Notes under the pieces: generated by a model | The model's database searches: none | What the model was told of the DNA's origin: nothing | What the model saw: only the letters and a program-made list of their open reading frames with translations | NCBI GenBank assembly: GCA_003161835.1 | Contig: PMNO01000300.1 | Span: 247 to 6,857, forward strand | DNA from: Myxococcales bacterium | Lineage (GTDB): Bacteria > Myxococcota_A > Polyangia > Fen-1088 | DNA length: 6,611 bases | Direction: 5' to 3' | Shown: positions 1-6,341 of the stretch, one piece after another | How positions within the stretch are numbered: the stretch's first letter is position 1 | How the letters are laid out: each line of letters starts with the position of its first letter | Translations under genes and position numbers: made by a program

Positions 1-155
1 TTGCCGGCGCCGTTGGGTCCGAGGAGGCCGAAGATCGCCCCGGGGGCGACGCTGAACGACACGTCATCGAGGGCCACCCGATCGCCAAACGCCTTGCGCA
101 GCCCGCGCGCCTCCAGACGGGGCGGCGGGCCGATCGTCGCGCGGGCGGCCGTCAT
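1..155 (-). CDS. ABC transporter ATP-binding protein, N-terminal fragment (cut by window edge)
   Basis: Partial gene; only the first 51 codons lie in the window. The reading starts MTAARATIGPPPRLEARGLR and runs through the usual A-loop/beta-strand region (LRKAFGDRVALDDVSFSVAPG, residues 19-39) into GLLGPNGAG (43-51), the beginning of a Walker A P-loop whose lysine codon is broken by the edge. This is the N-terminus of an ABC-type ATPase. The GLLGPNGAG form is typical of CcmA/NatA/DrrA-type exporter ATPases, but the substrate cannot be read from this much sequence. The ATG overlaps the TGA stop of the upstream ctaA-ctaB fusion (ATGA), and a Shine-Dalgarno-like AAGGTGG sits in the last codons of that gene, so translational coupling is likely. 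Being tied to heme A synthesis suggests, as inference only, export of a heme-, copper- or oxidase-related substrate. A permease gene would be expected next, to the left. Confidence 0.9.
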   Translation of the reverse strand, partial: MTAARATIGPPPRLEARGLRKAFGDRVALDDVSFSVAPGAIFGLLGPNGAG

Positions 156-1927
156 ACCACCTTGTGGTCGACGATCAGCGCCACGAACAGCAGCGTCAGA
201 TACACGAGCGACGCGAAGAACAACGATCGTGCCCACAGGCGCGTGGCGGCTTGCCGCAACCCGAGCAGCCCCCAGGCGATGAAGCCGACCCCGAGCAGAG
301 CCGCGATCGCCGAGTAGGCCGTGCCCGCCACATGTAGAGGCCCCAAGACCAGCGAGGTGGCCACCAGAGCCGCGGAGGACAACACGATCACGACCCGGGT
401 CGGGCGATCCCCGATCGACAGCGGAAGGATCTCGAAGCCGGCGCGGCCGTAGTCATCCGAGCGGTAGATGGCGATCGCCAGGAAATGCGGGATCTGCCAC
501 AGGAACAGGATCCCGAATAGCGCGAGGGCGCCAGCATCGATATGTCCGGTCACCGCGGTCCAACCCATGAGGGGGGGCAGGGCTCCTGGTACGGCGCCCA
601 CGAACAGCGCCGCCGCCGACGTGCGTTTCATCGGCGTGTAGATCGCGACGTACGATACGAACGCGAGACCGCCCAGAACGCCGGTGAGGGCGTTGCCGGC
701 CAGCAGCAAGAGCGGCAGCGCGATGGCCGCCAGGGCGGTTCCGAAAACCAGCGCCGCCGACGCGGGCAAGCGGCCCTGAGGCAGCGGCCGCCGACGGGTT
801 CTGTCCATCAGCTTGTCCACGTCCCGTTCGATGAACATGTTCCAGGCGTTGGCGGCGCCCACGATGAGCGCGGTCCCGAGCAGCGTCATGATCCCGCGCC
901 AGCGGGTCAGGTGGCCGGGCGCCAGCCACATGCCTCCACCGAACGTGGCCATGACCAGGCCGGTGATACGCGGCTTGGCCAACTGGACGAGATCGGCGAT
1001 CGCTCCCGACCAGGATCCGGTCATCGGTTGAGCATTCTGGTCCGTGCGCGCGACGCCCAGGGCCAGGCCGATCTGTGTCGCGAGCAACGCGGTCGCCACC
1101 GCCAGGTGGGCCTCGACCGTCGCCAGATCCAAGAATGACGTGACGGCGTGCAGCCCCAGCCAGATCTGAAGGCCGACCAGGAGAGGGCCCGAGATCGCGA
1201 TAGTGCGCAAGAACGGCCTTCCCGAGGTCGCCCGGAAGTTGACCACCGACGAGGCCAGCACGAAAAGAGCCACTGTCGCCCCGCCCAGGCGATGTAACGC
1301 CTGCACCAGCACCGTGGGATGAGCATCTGGCCAGAGCGAGCCGCGACAGAGCGGAACGTCGAGGCAGGCCAAGGCCGCCCCGGAATGTCGCACCAAACCA
1401 CCGAGGACCATTTGAAAGTAGACGGCCACGGCGGCCACCAGCGCGAAGTGGACGGCCTTCGAAGTGCCTGGGGGCACAACTGGCGCGGGCGCGCTCGGGG
1501 CGGCCATCGGTCGACTGCGCACCGCGAGGTACAGGACCGTGCAGAAGAACAGCAACGACGTGGCGGTGTGGAGGGTCGAAATCGGGGTGGGGAGCCGCAA
1601 GAGCACCGTGATTCCACCCAGCAGGGCCTGCGCGAACACGAGCCCGACGGCCAGCCAGGCGATCCGCCGCAGCGGCCGGTGCGCGGGCACCCGGCTGCGC
1701 GCAATCAAGGTCGCCAGGATCAACGTCAGGATCAATACGGTTCCCGCGGCCAACCGGTGACTGTGCTCGACCGCGACTCCGCCCTGCATCTTGGGCAGCA
1801 TTGTGCCGTAACACGTGGGCCAATCCGGACACGCCAAGGACGAACCGGTCCCGTGGACCAATCCGCCAATCAAAATCAACAAATACGTCGCGATCGCGGT
1901 GGCGATCGCGAAACCGTGGACCAACAT
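152..1927 (-). CDS. ctaA-ctaB: Fused heme A synthase (CtaA/COX15) - heme O synthase (CtaB/COX10), bifunctional
   Basis: A 591-residue polytopic membrane protein joining two heme-modifying enzymes. Residues 1 to about 295 are CtaA, which oxidises the heme O methyl group to the formyl group of heme A. Two related halves are visible. The first has the cysteine pair C33/C39 (CPDWPTC), the EHSHR motif with H57, and H120. The second has the pair C188/C194 (CLDVPLC), H212 (LHR) and H274. These match the four heme-ligand histidines and two disulfide pairs of the family. After a short polar linker (about 292-312), residues 313-591 are CtaB, the protoheme IX farnesyltransferase. It shows LAKPRITGLV, the prenyl-diphosphate-binding region N363-MFIERDVDKLMDRTRRRP, YTPMKR (430-435) and DDY (491-493) after WQIPHFLAIAIYR. 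Each half has about the normal length of the free enzyme. The ATG at 1927 has no clear Shine-Dalgarno; TATAAA lies 10 bases upstream, so a leaderless start is possible. The gene is 115 bp downstream of the SulP gene and overlaps the ABC gene by 4 bp. Confidence 0.95.
   Translation of the reverse strand: MLVHGFAIATAIATYLLILIGGLVHGTGSSLACPDWPTCYGTMLPKMQGGVAVEHSHRLAAGTVLILTLILATLIARSRVPAHRPLRRIAWLAVGLVFAQALLGGITVLLRLPTPISTLHTATSLLFFCTVLYLAVRSRPMAAPSAPAPVVPPGTSKAVHFALVAAVAVYFQMVLGGLVRHSGAALACLDVPLCRGSLWPDAHPTVLVQALHRLGGATVALFVLASSVVNFRATSGRPFLRTIAISGPLLVGLQIWLGLHAVTSFLDLATVEAHLAVATALLATQIGLALGVARTDQNAQPMTGSWSGAIADLVQLAKPRITGLVMATFGGGMWLAPGHLTRWRGIMTLLGTALIVGAANAWNMFIERDVDKLMDRTRRRPLPQGRLPASAALVFGTALAAIALPLLLLAGNALTGVLGGLAFVSYVAIYTPMKRTSAAALFVGAVPGALPPLMGWTAVTGHIDAGALALFGILFLWQIPHFLAIAIYRSDDYGRAGFEILPLSIGDRPTRVVIVLSSAALVATSLVLGPLHVAGTAYSAIAALLGVGFIAWGLLGLRQAATRLWARSLFFASLVYLTLLFVALIVDHKVV
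157..163 (-). promoter_or_regulatory. Ribosome binding site for the ABC ATPase, inside the 3' end of ctaA-ctaB
   Basis: On the minus strand AAGGTGG lies one base before the ATG at 155, with the AAGG core 4 bases from the start codon. It is made of the Lys-Val codons near the C-terminus of the fusion protein (DHKVV). It supports the ATG at 155 as the true start and fits reinitiation at the ATGA overlap. Confidence 0.6.
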
Positions 1928-2042
1928 CGGGCCGCTTTATAGCGCGGAATCGGCAACGTGGGGCGCCGATGGCAAAGACAATGCCGTGCGGGCGTCCCGG
2001 CGCGTGCTTCGAGGGTCCCGCCGCTCCGCCTCGCCTGCCGTG

Positions 2043-3893
2043 TCACCCGGGCCGGAGCGGCCCCGTCGCGGTCGTGGGATCCCCCGCGTGGGCCGCCGGA
2101 GCGCCCACGATTTCCCGGGCGCGTGCGATCGCCGCCGGTAGGTCAGGCCGAACCGATACCTTGCCGGATGCCTCGCTTATCTTGGCGCGCGCCAGGAGCC
2201 CCGCGGGCTGACGCTGCAGACCGCATAAAATGACCTGGCAGCCGGTCTTGCGCAGCTGAGCCAGCGAGCTCTCCAGCGCCACCAGCCCCGTGGCATCCAT
2301 GGCCGGCACATGGTCCAGGCGGATGATGAGCGCCTTGGTGCGGCTGCCGGTTTCAGTGAGCTGACTGGTTGCCTTTTGCGCCGCCCCGAAAAACAACGGA
2401 CCGGCGATCTCGTAGATCACGACACCCTTCGGCAGGTCCGTCGCCAGCGCCGTCGCGCCGACTTCGTCCTTGGCGGCATCGTCGTTGTCGGAATCACGGC
2501 TACCCCCGACCAAGCTGACCTTGGTCAGTTCGGCCATCCGGCGCATGAACAGCAACGCCGCCAGCACGATCCCGGCCGAAACCGCGACCACCATGTCGAA
2601 GATGACGGTCAGCCCGAAGCAAGTCAGCAGGACCAGCGTGTCACTCCGGGGGGCGACGCGCGCGATGTGCAGGAAGTGCCCCACCTCCGAAAGATTCCAG
2701 GCGATCAACAGCAGCAGGGCCGCCATCGCCGCCATGGGCAGATATCCGATGAGGGGAGCCAGCGCGACGACCGCCGTCAGGATTGTCAGCGAATGTACGA
2801 TCGCCGCGATCGGGGATCGCCCGCCCGAGCGAATGTTGGTCGCGGTTCGCGCGATGGCCCCGGTGGCCGGGATCCCACCGAAGAAAGGCGCGACCACATT
2901 GCCGATCCCCTGGGCCAACAGTTCGGCATCGGGATCGTGCCGGGTGCCCGCCATGCCGTCGGCGACCACAGCCGACAGCAAGGATTCGATCCCGCCCAAC
3001 ATGGCCACGGCGAACGCGCCGGGCAACAGATCGCGAATCATCCCGAATGACAGAACCAGGGGCTTGCCGTCGGGCCCGGGTGCGTGCCACGGCAACATGG
3101 GCATGGGCGGCAAGGGCGGCACACCCTGAAAAATGCGGTCGCCCACGACGACGTGGAATCGACGAGCCACGGTGGCGACCGTCAGACCGGGAAAAATATG
3201 TTCCACGGCCAGCGCCAGGAGCGCGGCGGCCGGCAGCGCCACCAGCGGCGCCGGTATCCTTTGGGTCAGGCGTCGCACCCCGATCAGCAGCGCCAAAGTC
3301 ACGGCACCGATGGCCAGGTCCGCCGGCGCCGCGGTCCCGCGCGCGTGCCACAGGGCCACCACGCGCTCCAGGTAGTGCTCGGGAGCTTTCGCCAGCGTTA
3401 TCCCAAAGAGGTCCTTGAGCTGCAGGGTCGCGATGACCACCCCGATTCCCGCCGTGAAGCCGGTCGTCACGGGATGCGGAATGAACTCGATGAACTGCCC
3501 GAGACGCCCGAGGCCCATACCAATCAACAACAGCCCACCCAACATCCCCGATAGCAGAAGCCCCGCCAGACCAAAGCGGGCGTAGATGGGCGCGAGAATG
3601 ACGATGAACGCCGCGGTAGGACCCGTCACCTGGGTGCGCGATCCGCCCAGGGCAGCGACCAGCGCGCCGGCGACGATGGCCGTGTACAGGCCGTGCTGGG
3701 GCGGAACCCCGACGCCGATCGCCAGCGCCATGGCCAGCGGCAACGCCACCATTCCGACGACGAGGCCCGCCAGCGCGTCGCGCTTGAAGTCTTCGCGGGT
3801 GTAGCCCTCGCGCAGCACGGCGCGCAGTGCCCCGGCTGGAAGGCGGGACAGGCGCTTGCCCTGGAGCGGTGATTGGTAGCGCGTCAGGGCCAT
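2043..3893 (-). CDS. dauA: SulP-family anion transporter with C-terminal STAS domain, DauA-like
   Basis: A 616-residue SulP/SLC26-type transporter. The membrane part (about 35-455) begins with RDALAGLVVGMVALPLAMALAIG and contains the family core VTGPTAAFIVIL (89-100), the FIPHPVTTGFTAGIGV stretch (137-152), AMLGGIESLL with E303, and QGIGNVVAPFFGGIPATGAIART (328-350). It ends FDMVVAVSAGIVLAALLFMRR. A charged linker with an Asp-rich patch (SDNDDAAKDE) leads to a STAS domain (about 488-597) with MDATGLVALESSL; T535 sits in the place of the phosphorylated Ser/Thr of anti-sigma antagonists. From memory the protein reads closely alongside E. coli DauA (YchM), a C4-dicarboxylate transporter, in both halves. 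Bicarbonate or sulfate transport is the main alternative, since SulP substrates are not reliably predicted from sequence. The ATG at 3893 is supported by GGGAG five bases upstream. It lies 36 bp downstream of the copper lipoprotein gene on the same strand. Its role in an oxidase-assembly cluster is unclear. Confidence 0.92.
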   Translation of the reverse strand: MALTRYQSPLQGKRLSRLPAGALRAVLREGYTREDFKRDALAGLVVGMVALPLAMALAIGVGVPPQHGLYTAIVAGALVAALGGSRTQVTGPTAAFIVILAPIYARFGLAGLLLSGMLGGLLLIGMGLGRLGQFIEFIPHPVTTGFTAGIGVVIATLQLKDLFGITLAKAPEHYLERVVALWHARGTAAPADLAIGAVTLALLIGVRRLTQRIPAPLVALPAAALLALAVEHIFPGLTVATVARRFHVVVGDRIFQGVPPLPPMPMLPWHAPGPDGKPLVLSFGMIRDLLPGAFAVAMLGGIESLLSAVVADGMAGTRHDPDAELLAQGIGNVVAPFFGGIPATGAIARTATNIRSGGRSPIAAIVHSLTILTAVVALAPLIGYLPMAAMAALLLLIAWNLSEVGHFLHIARVAPRSDTLVLLTCFGLTVIFDMVVAVSAGIVLAALLFMRRMAELTKVSLVGGSRDSDNDDAAKDEVGATALATDLPKGVVIYEIAGPLFFGAAQKATSQLTETGSRTKALIIRLDHVPAMDATGLVALESSLAQLRKTGCQVILCGLQRQPAGLLARAKISEASGKVSVRPDLPAAIARAREIVGAPAAHAGDPTTATGPLRPG

Positions 3894-3898
3894 GAAAT

Positions 3899-3903
3899 CT
3901 CCC
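3899..3903 (-). promoter_or_regulatory. Ribosome binding site of the SulP gene
   Basis: GGGAG on the minus strand, five bases (ATTTC) before the ATG at 3893. This is the clearest Shine-Dalgarno of the minus-strand cluster and fixes the start of the transporter gene. Confidence 0.65.
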
Positions 3904-3929
3904 GGACGGTCTTGGACGCGCTTGCGCCG

Positions 3930-4748
3930 CTAGGGCGCCGCGAAATCGAAGGTGGCCTTGGCGGGCTCGGTTTCTCCGACGGTGATTTCGATGGCGTGCG
4001 TCCCGAGCCGTTCGTGCCACGCCTCGAGGGTATAGGTCCCGGGCGGCAGTTTCTGGATGGCGAAGCTGCCGTCGGCCTCGGTGACCGCGAAAAATGGATT
4101 GGTCGCCACGCCCACGTATCCGGTCATCCAGGGGTGAACGTCGCACTTGAACTTGATGATTTGACCACCATCGCTGAACGTTTTGGACATCGGCCCCATG
4201 CCCGGTATTTGGGCCTGGTTGAAGATCGTCGACGCGCCCTTGTACGTGTGCACATTGTGCAGAGTCTGATCGCTGTTCTTGATCTGAACCGTCTGTCCCG
4301 CCATGACCACCTGGACGCGGGGACGATACATGCAGCCGTTCTGATCGACGACGGCTGCCGCCGCGGGGGTGTCGTAGCTGCCGCCGGCGCCTTTCGTCAC
4401 GCGCACCAGAACGTTCTTCAGCCCGCCACCCGGGCCGACCATGATCTCTTCTTCCTTGATCCCCTGGCGCGCGCAAAAAGGATCCGGTGTCGTGATCGGC
4501 TTCGCCTCGGGGGCTTTGCCCATGAAGTGAGCGGTGCCCCGAACGATTCCCTTGCCGAGCGATCCGGGACCGCCGGGCATCGGTGCGCTCGGCGGGGGCG
4601 CCGTGGCCCCGGGCGCGGCTGAGGGCGCGGGCGGGGCGGCGGGCGGCTCGTTCTTCTTGCAAGCCACGCCTGTAGCCAAGGCCGCGATCCCGGCCCCGAC
4701 CAGGACGAGGAAGCCAATGGACGACACGCGCGGCAATGGGATCGGCAT
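3930..4748 (-). CDS. Periplasmic cupredoxin lipoprotein with type-1 copper site and C-terminal carboxypeptidase-regulatory-like module
   Basis: With the ATG at 4748 the product is 272 residues. Residues 1-29 form a signal peptide (MPIPLPRV, then a hydrophobic stretch 11-29) ending TGVA-C30. That is a loose lipobox, with Gly instead of Leu at -3, so lipidation is likely but not certain. An Ala/Pro-rich tether (31-63) follows. The core (about 67-215) looks like a plastocyanin-type cupredoxin: VVMAGQTVQIKNSDQTLHNVH (148-167) gives the first histidine ligand H164, and KCDVHPWMTGY (201-211) gives C202, H205 and M208. C92 and C139 are two further cysteines that could form a disulfide. Residues 216-272 (GSFAIQKLPPGTYTLEAWHERLG) match a small beta-sandwich seen in carboxypeptidase-regulatory-like domains. 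The gene follows SCO and precedes the SulP gene. A GTG at 4808 would add 20 residues ahead of the signal peptide and shorten the gap to SCO to 13 bp; I prefer 4748 because it gives a normal signal sequence. Neither start has a clear Shine-Dalgarno. Electron carrier or periplasmic copper carrier are both possible roles. Confidence 0.82.
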   Translation of the reverse strand: MPIPLPRVSSIGFLVLVGAGIAALATGVACKKNEPPAAPPAPSAAPGATAPPPSAPMPGGPGSLGKGIVRGTAHFMGKAPEAKPITTPDPFCARQGIKEEEIMVGPGGGLKNVLVRVTKGAGGSYDTPAAAAVVDQNGCMYRPRVQVVMAGQTVQIKNSDQTLHNVHTYKGASTIFNQAQIPGMGPMSKTFSDGGQIIKFKCDVHPWMTGYVGVATNPFFAVTEADGSFAIQKLPPGTYTLEAWHERLGTHAIEITVGETEPAKATFDFAAP

Positions 4749-4757
4749 GGGGTGGCA

Positions 4758-4784
4758 ATTAGCAAGCGCCCCCGTTGGGGTCAA
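4758..4784 (-). promoter_or_regulatory. Weak candidate promoter upstream of the copper lipoprotein gene
   Basis: On the minus strand TTGACC (4784-4779) is followed after 15 bases by GCTAAT (4763-4758), 9 bases before the ATG at 4748. The -35 resembles the sigma-70 consensus well, but the -10 matches only at four positions and the spacing is short. It would allow the lipoprotein and downstream genes to be transcribed apart from SCO. A chance match is quite possible. Confidence 0.2.
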
Positions 4785-4821
4785 GGAAGCGCCGCCCGCC
4801 GAGGCCACCGCGCGGTGAGGT

Positions 4822-5556
4822 TCACGGTTCGTTGGCCACCCGCCCCAGCGCCTCGAGCAGGCGATTCATGCCGTCAGTCGAGGCGTCGAAGTAGCCACGA
4901 ATCTGAAGGTGGCGGTCTACCACCACCAGATGTTCGCCATGGACGATGTCCCAGAAACCGTCGGTGGCGGCGGCGGTGGGCTTGCCGGTGGGCTCGCCCG
5001 GCGGGGGGGCCTGGTGCCTATCGACGCCAATCTTGAAACCGTCGACCACGGCGCGCTGAACCGCGTCGAGCGAGCCCGTGAGAAACGTCCACTTGTGCGC
5101 GTCGGCGCCGTGGGCGGTGGCGTAAGCGGCCAGACGCTGTGGGGTGTCGCGCTCGGGATCGACGGAAAACGACACCAGGTGGAAATCGGGGCCGAGGTGC
5201 CGCCCGCGGTGCGCGATTTCACCCATCTTCTGGGTCAGCACCGGGCACATGGTCTGGCAACTGGTGAAGATGAAATCGGCGACCCACACCTTGCCCGACA
5301 GATCGGTCGTACCAAACGCATGTCCCAGCTGGTCGGTCATCGTGAACGCCGGGACGGTGGCGAGGATCGGGGGCGGCGGGGGCAGGCGTCGCAAGAACGA
5401 TCGGGACAACGGCACCAGGAACAATACCGTCAGGGTCACCACCCAGAACAACGGTCGCGCTATCACCCGACCGACGGGGCCTCCCCCGGTGGCCGCGGCC
5501 CGGGCCGGGGCCGATTCAGTTTCAGCGGGCTGCATCGCCGTCAGTGATTGACCCAC
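4822..5556 (-). CDS. sco: SCO1/SenC/PrrC-family copper chaperone for cytochrome c oxidase CuA assembly
   Basis: A 244-residue thioredoxin-fold protein held in the inner membrane by one helix (about 34-52, PLFWVVTLTVLFLVPLS) with the catalytic domain in the periplasm. The copper/redox motif is FIFTSC100QTMC104PVLT, the CxxxC of SCO proteins. The third ligand is most likely H209 (VHGEHLVVVD), by alignment to the VDH motif of human SCO1; H206 is a near alternative. VSFSVDPERDTPQRLAAYA (128-146) is the family's second signature. SCO proteins deliver copper to, or reduce cysteines of, the CuA site of oxidase subunit II. An unusual feature is a Pro-rich insert (about 179-200, HQAPPPGEPTGKPTAAATDG) just before the histidine ligand. 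The listed start is a GTG; an ATG at 5535 (residue 8) would also keep everything of importance, and neither has a clear Shine-Dalgarno. It is the first gene of the minus-strand cluster and is divergent from subunit III. Confidence 0.95.
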   Translation of the reverse strand: MGQSLTAMQPAETESAPARAAATGGGPVGRVIARPLFWVVTLTVLFLVPLSRSFLRRLPPPPPILATVPAFTMTDQLGHAFGTTDLSGKVWVADFIFTSCQTMCPVLTQKMGEIAHRGRHLGPDFHLVSFSVDPERDTPQRLAAYATAHGADAHKWTFLTGSLDAVQRAVVDGFKIGVDRHQAPPPGEPTGKPTAAATDGFWDIVHGEHLVVVDRHLQIRGYFDASTDGMNRLLEALGRVANEP

Positions 5557-5572
5557 GGTCGCGCCCTGTCAA
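5544..5572 (-). promoter_or_regulatory. Candidate promoter of the sco-lipoprotein-SulP-ctaAB cluster
   Basis: A perfect TTGACA (-35) lies at 5572-5567 on the minus strand, in the short divergent gap. At 17 bases spacing the -10 position reads AATCAC (5549-5544), a poor match. If it is used, transcription would begin close to 5537, past the GTG at 5556, and translation would start at the ATG at 5535 with almost no leader. The -35 alone is suggestive; the pair is weak. Confidence 0.25.
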
Positions 5573-5594
5573 GTCGTGATACCGTTCCGGCATC
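5557..5594. other. Divergent intergenic region between sco and cytochrome oxidase subunit III
   Basis: Only 38 bases separate the two start codons, which are both GTG. The gap holds the TTGACA described for the minus strand. On the plus strand I see only GATACC as a poor -10 and no convincing -35 or Shine-Dalgarno for subunit III. With so little room, promoters must extend into the 5' ends of the genes, or one of the two true starts lies further inside its gene. Confidence 0.6.
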
Positions 5595-6341
5595 GTGAAG
5601 CGTCCCCCGCGCTCGTCGCCGCCCAAACAGACCGAGGCCGGAGTCGCGCCCGGGGCGGCCGTTGCATCGGGTCCGCCGTCGCGGTCATCCACGGGGGGCG
5701 CGGCGCGCGGATTCGCCGGTGCCAGCGTGGGCAAGGTGGGAATGTGGGTGTTCCTGGCCACCGACACGATGGGATTCGGCGGGTTGCTGCTGGCGTACGG
5801 GCTCTTGCGCGTCCGGGCCGCGGCCTGGCCCGATCCGGCGATGCGCTTCGATCGGCCCCTGGCGGCGGCTTTGACTTTCATCCTGCTGGGCTCCGGGGCG
5901 ACGATTTCAGCCGCGGTGGCAGCCGCGCGGCGGGGGCAACTGCGCGCCGCGCGCGTGCTGCTGATCGTGACCGTGCTGGCCGGTCTGGCGTTCGTCGCCG
6001 GCCAGGCCCTCGAGTTTCAGGCCCTGGCCGGGGGGCGGCACGTCGGCCTCACGGGGGATCACGCCGCTGCGCTTTTCTATGTGATCGCCGGCTACCATGG
6101 ATTGCATGTTCTGGTGGGGATCGCGGTGCTGGTGGGCGTCGCGCTCAAGATCGAACCCGCCGCGCGTGACGCCGCGGCATCGCGGATGCCCCCGGCCAGT
6201 CCTGCGGACGACGCTGCCGACGATCGGAGCGGCGCGGTCGGGATGCTGGAGGTTGCGTCGCTGTACTGGCAGTTCGTCGATTTGGTGTGGATCGTGATCT
6301 TCACCGCGCTCTATCTGTTGCCGCCGGTGACGCGTGGGTAA
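5595..6341 (+). CDS. ctaE: Cytochrome c oxidase subunit III (heme-copper oxidase subunit III, five-helix type)
   Basis: A 248-residue membrane protein, a structural subunit of a heme-copper oxidase that sits beside subunit I. Five hydrophobic segments are visible (about 45-72, 87-110, 120-140, 157-182, 222-243), as in the shorter bacterial subunit III/CyoC-type proteins. Signatures are VGKVGMWVFLATDTMGFGGLLLAY (45-68), ALFYVIAGYHGLHVLVGI (159-176) and YWQFVDLVWIVIFTALYLL (224-242). Two family positions differ: D57 stands where a glutamate (SE) is usual, and Q226 where the common motif is YWHFVD. The first 44 residues are Arg/Pro/Ala/Ser-rich without obvious fold, and 187-218 is an acidic, Ala/Pro-rich loop. 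The start is a GTG without a clear Shine-Dalgarno; a later start near V45 would remove the leader, so the N-terminus is uncertain. It is divergent from sco and overlaps the next gene by 8 bp. Subunits I and II do not precede it, contrary to the usual order. Confidence 0.93.
   Translation: MKRPPRSSPPKQTEAGVAPGAAVASGPPSRSSTGGAARGFAGASVGKVGMWVFLATDTMGFGGLLLAYGLLRVRAAAWPDPAMRFDRPLAAALTFILLGSGATISAAVAAARRGQLRAARVLLIVTVLAGLAFVAGQALEFQALAGGRHVGLTGDHAAALFYVIAGYHGLHVLVGIAVLVGVALKIEPAARDAAASRMPPASPADDAADDRSGAVGMLEVASLYWQFVDLVWIVIFTALYLLPPVTRG

Noticed and set aside
453..1832. Minus-strand frame of 459 codons inside ctaA-ctaB
   Set aside because: Composition is Arg/Gly/Pro-rich and it lies wholly within the fusion gene, whose frame shows all expected motifs. 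It is a GC-driven shadow.
1933..1944. Inverted repeat CGCT-TTAT-AGCG just upstream of the ctaA-ctaB start
   Set aside because: The stem is only 4 bp with no T-run, so it is not a convincing terminator or attenuator. It overlaps the TATAAA noted as a possible -10.
1928..2042. The 115 bp gap between the SulP and ctaA-ctaB genes as a site for an RNA gene or riboswitch
   Set aside because: I see no tRNA, extended hairpin or terminator in it, only short weak inverted repeats such as GGCA...TGCC.
2310..3129. Plus-strand frames opposite the SulP gene (also around 3873-4622 and 4909-5547 opposite other genes)
   Set aside because: Gln/Arg/His-rich translations without motifs, antisense to conserved genes. 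No evidence for expression.
2641..4758. Very long minus-strand open frame (705 codons) spanning the SulP and lipoprotein genes in another frame
   Set aside because: It is Arg/Gly/Ala/Pro-rich with no recognisable domain and crosses the boundary of two well-supported genes. High GC content leaves few stop codons in the alternative frames, so it is a shadow frame.
4770..4780. CCCC-GTT-GGGG hairpin between sco and the lipoprotein gene
   Set aside because: A four-base-pair stem without a U-tract is expected by chance in such GC-rich DNA and does not support a terminator between the genes.
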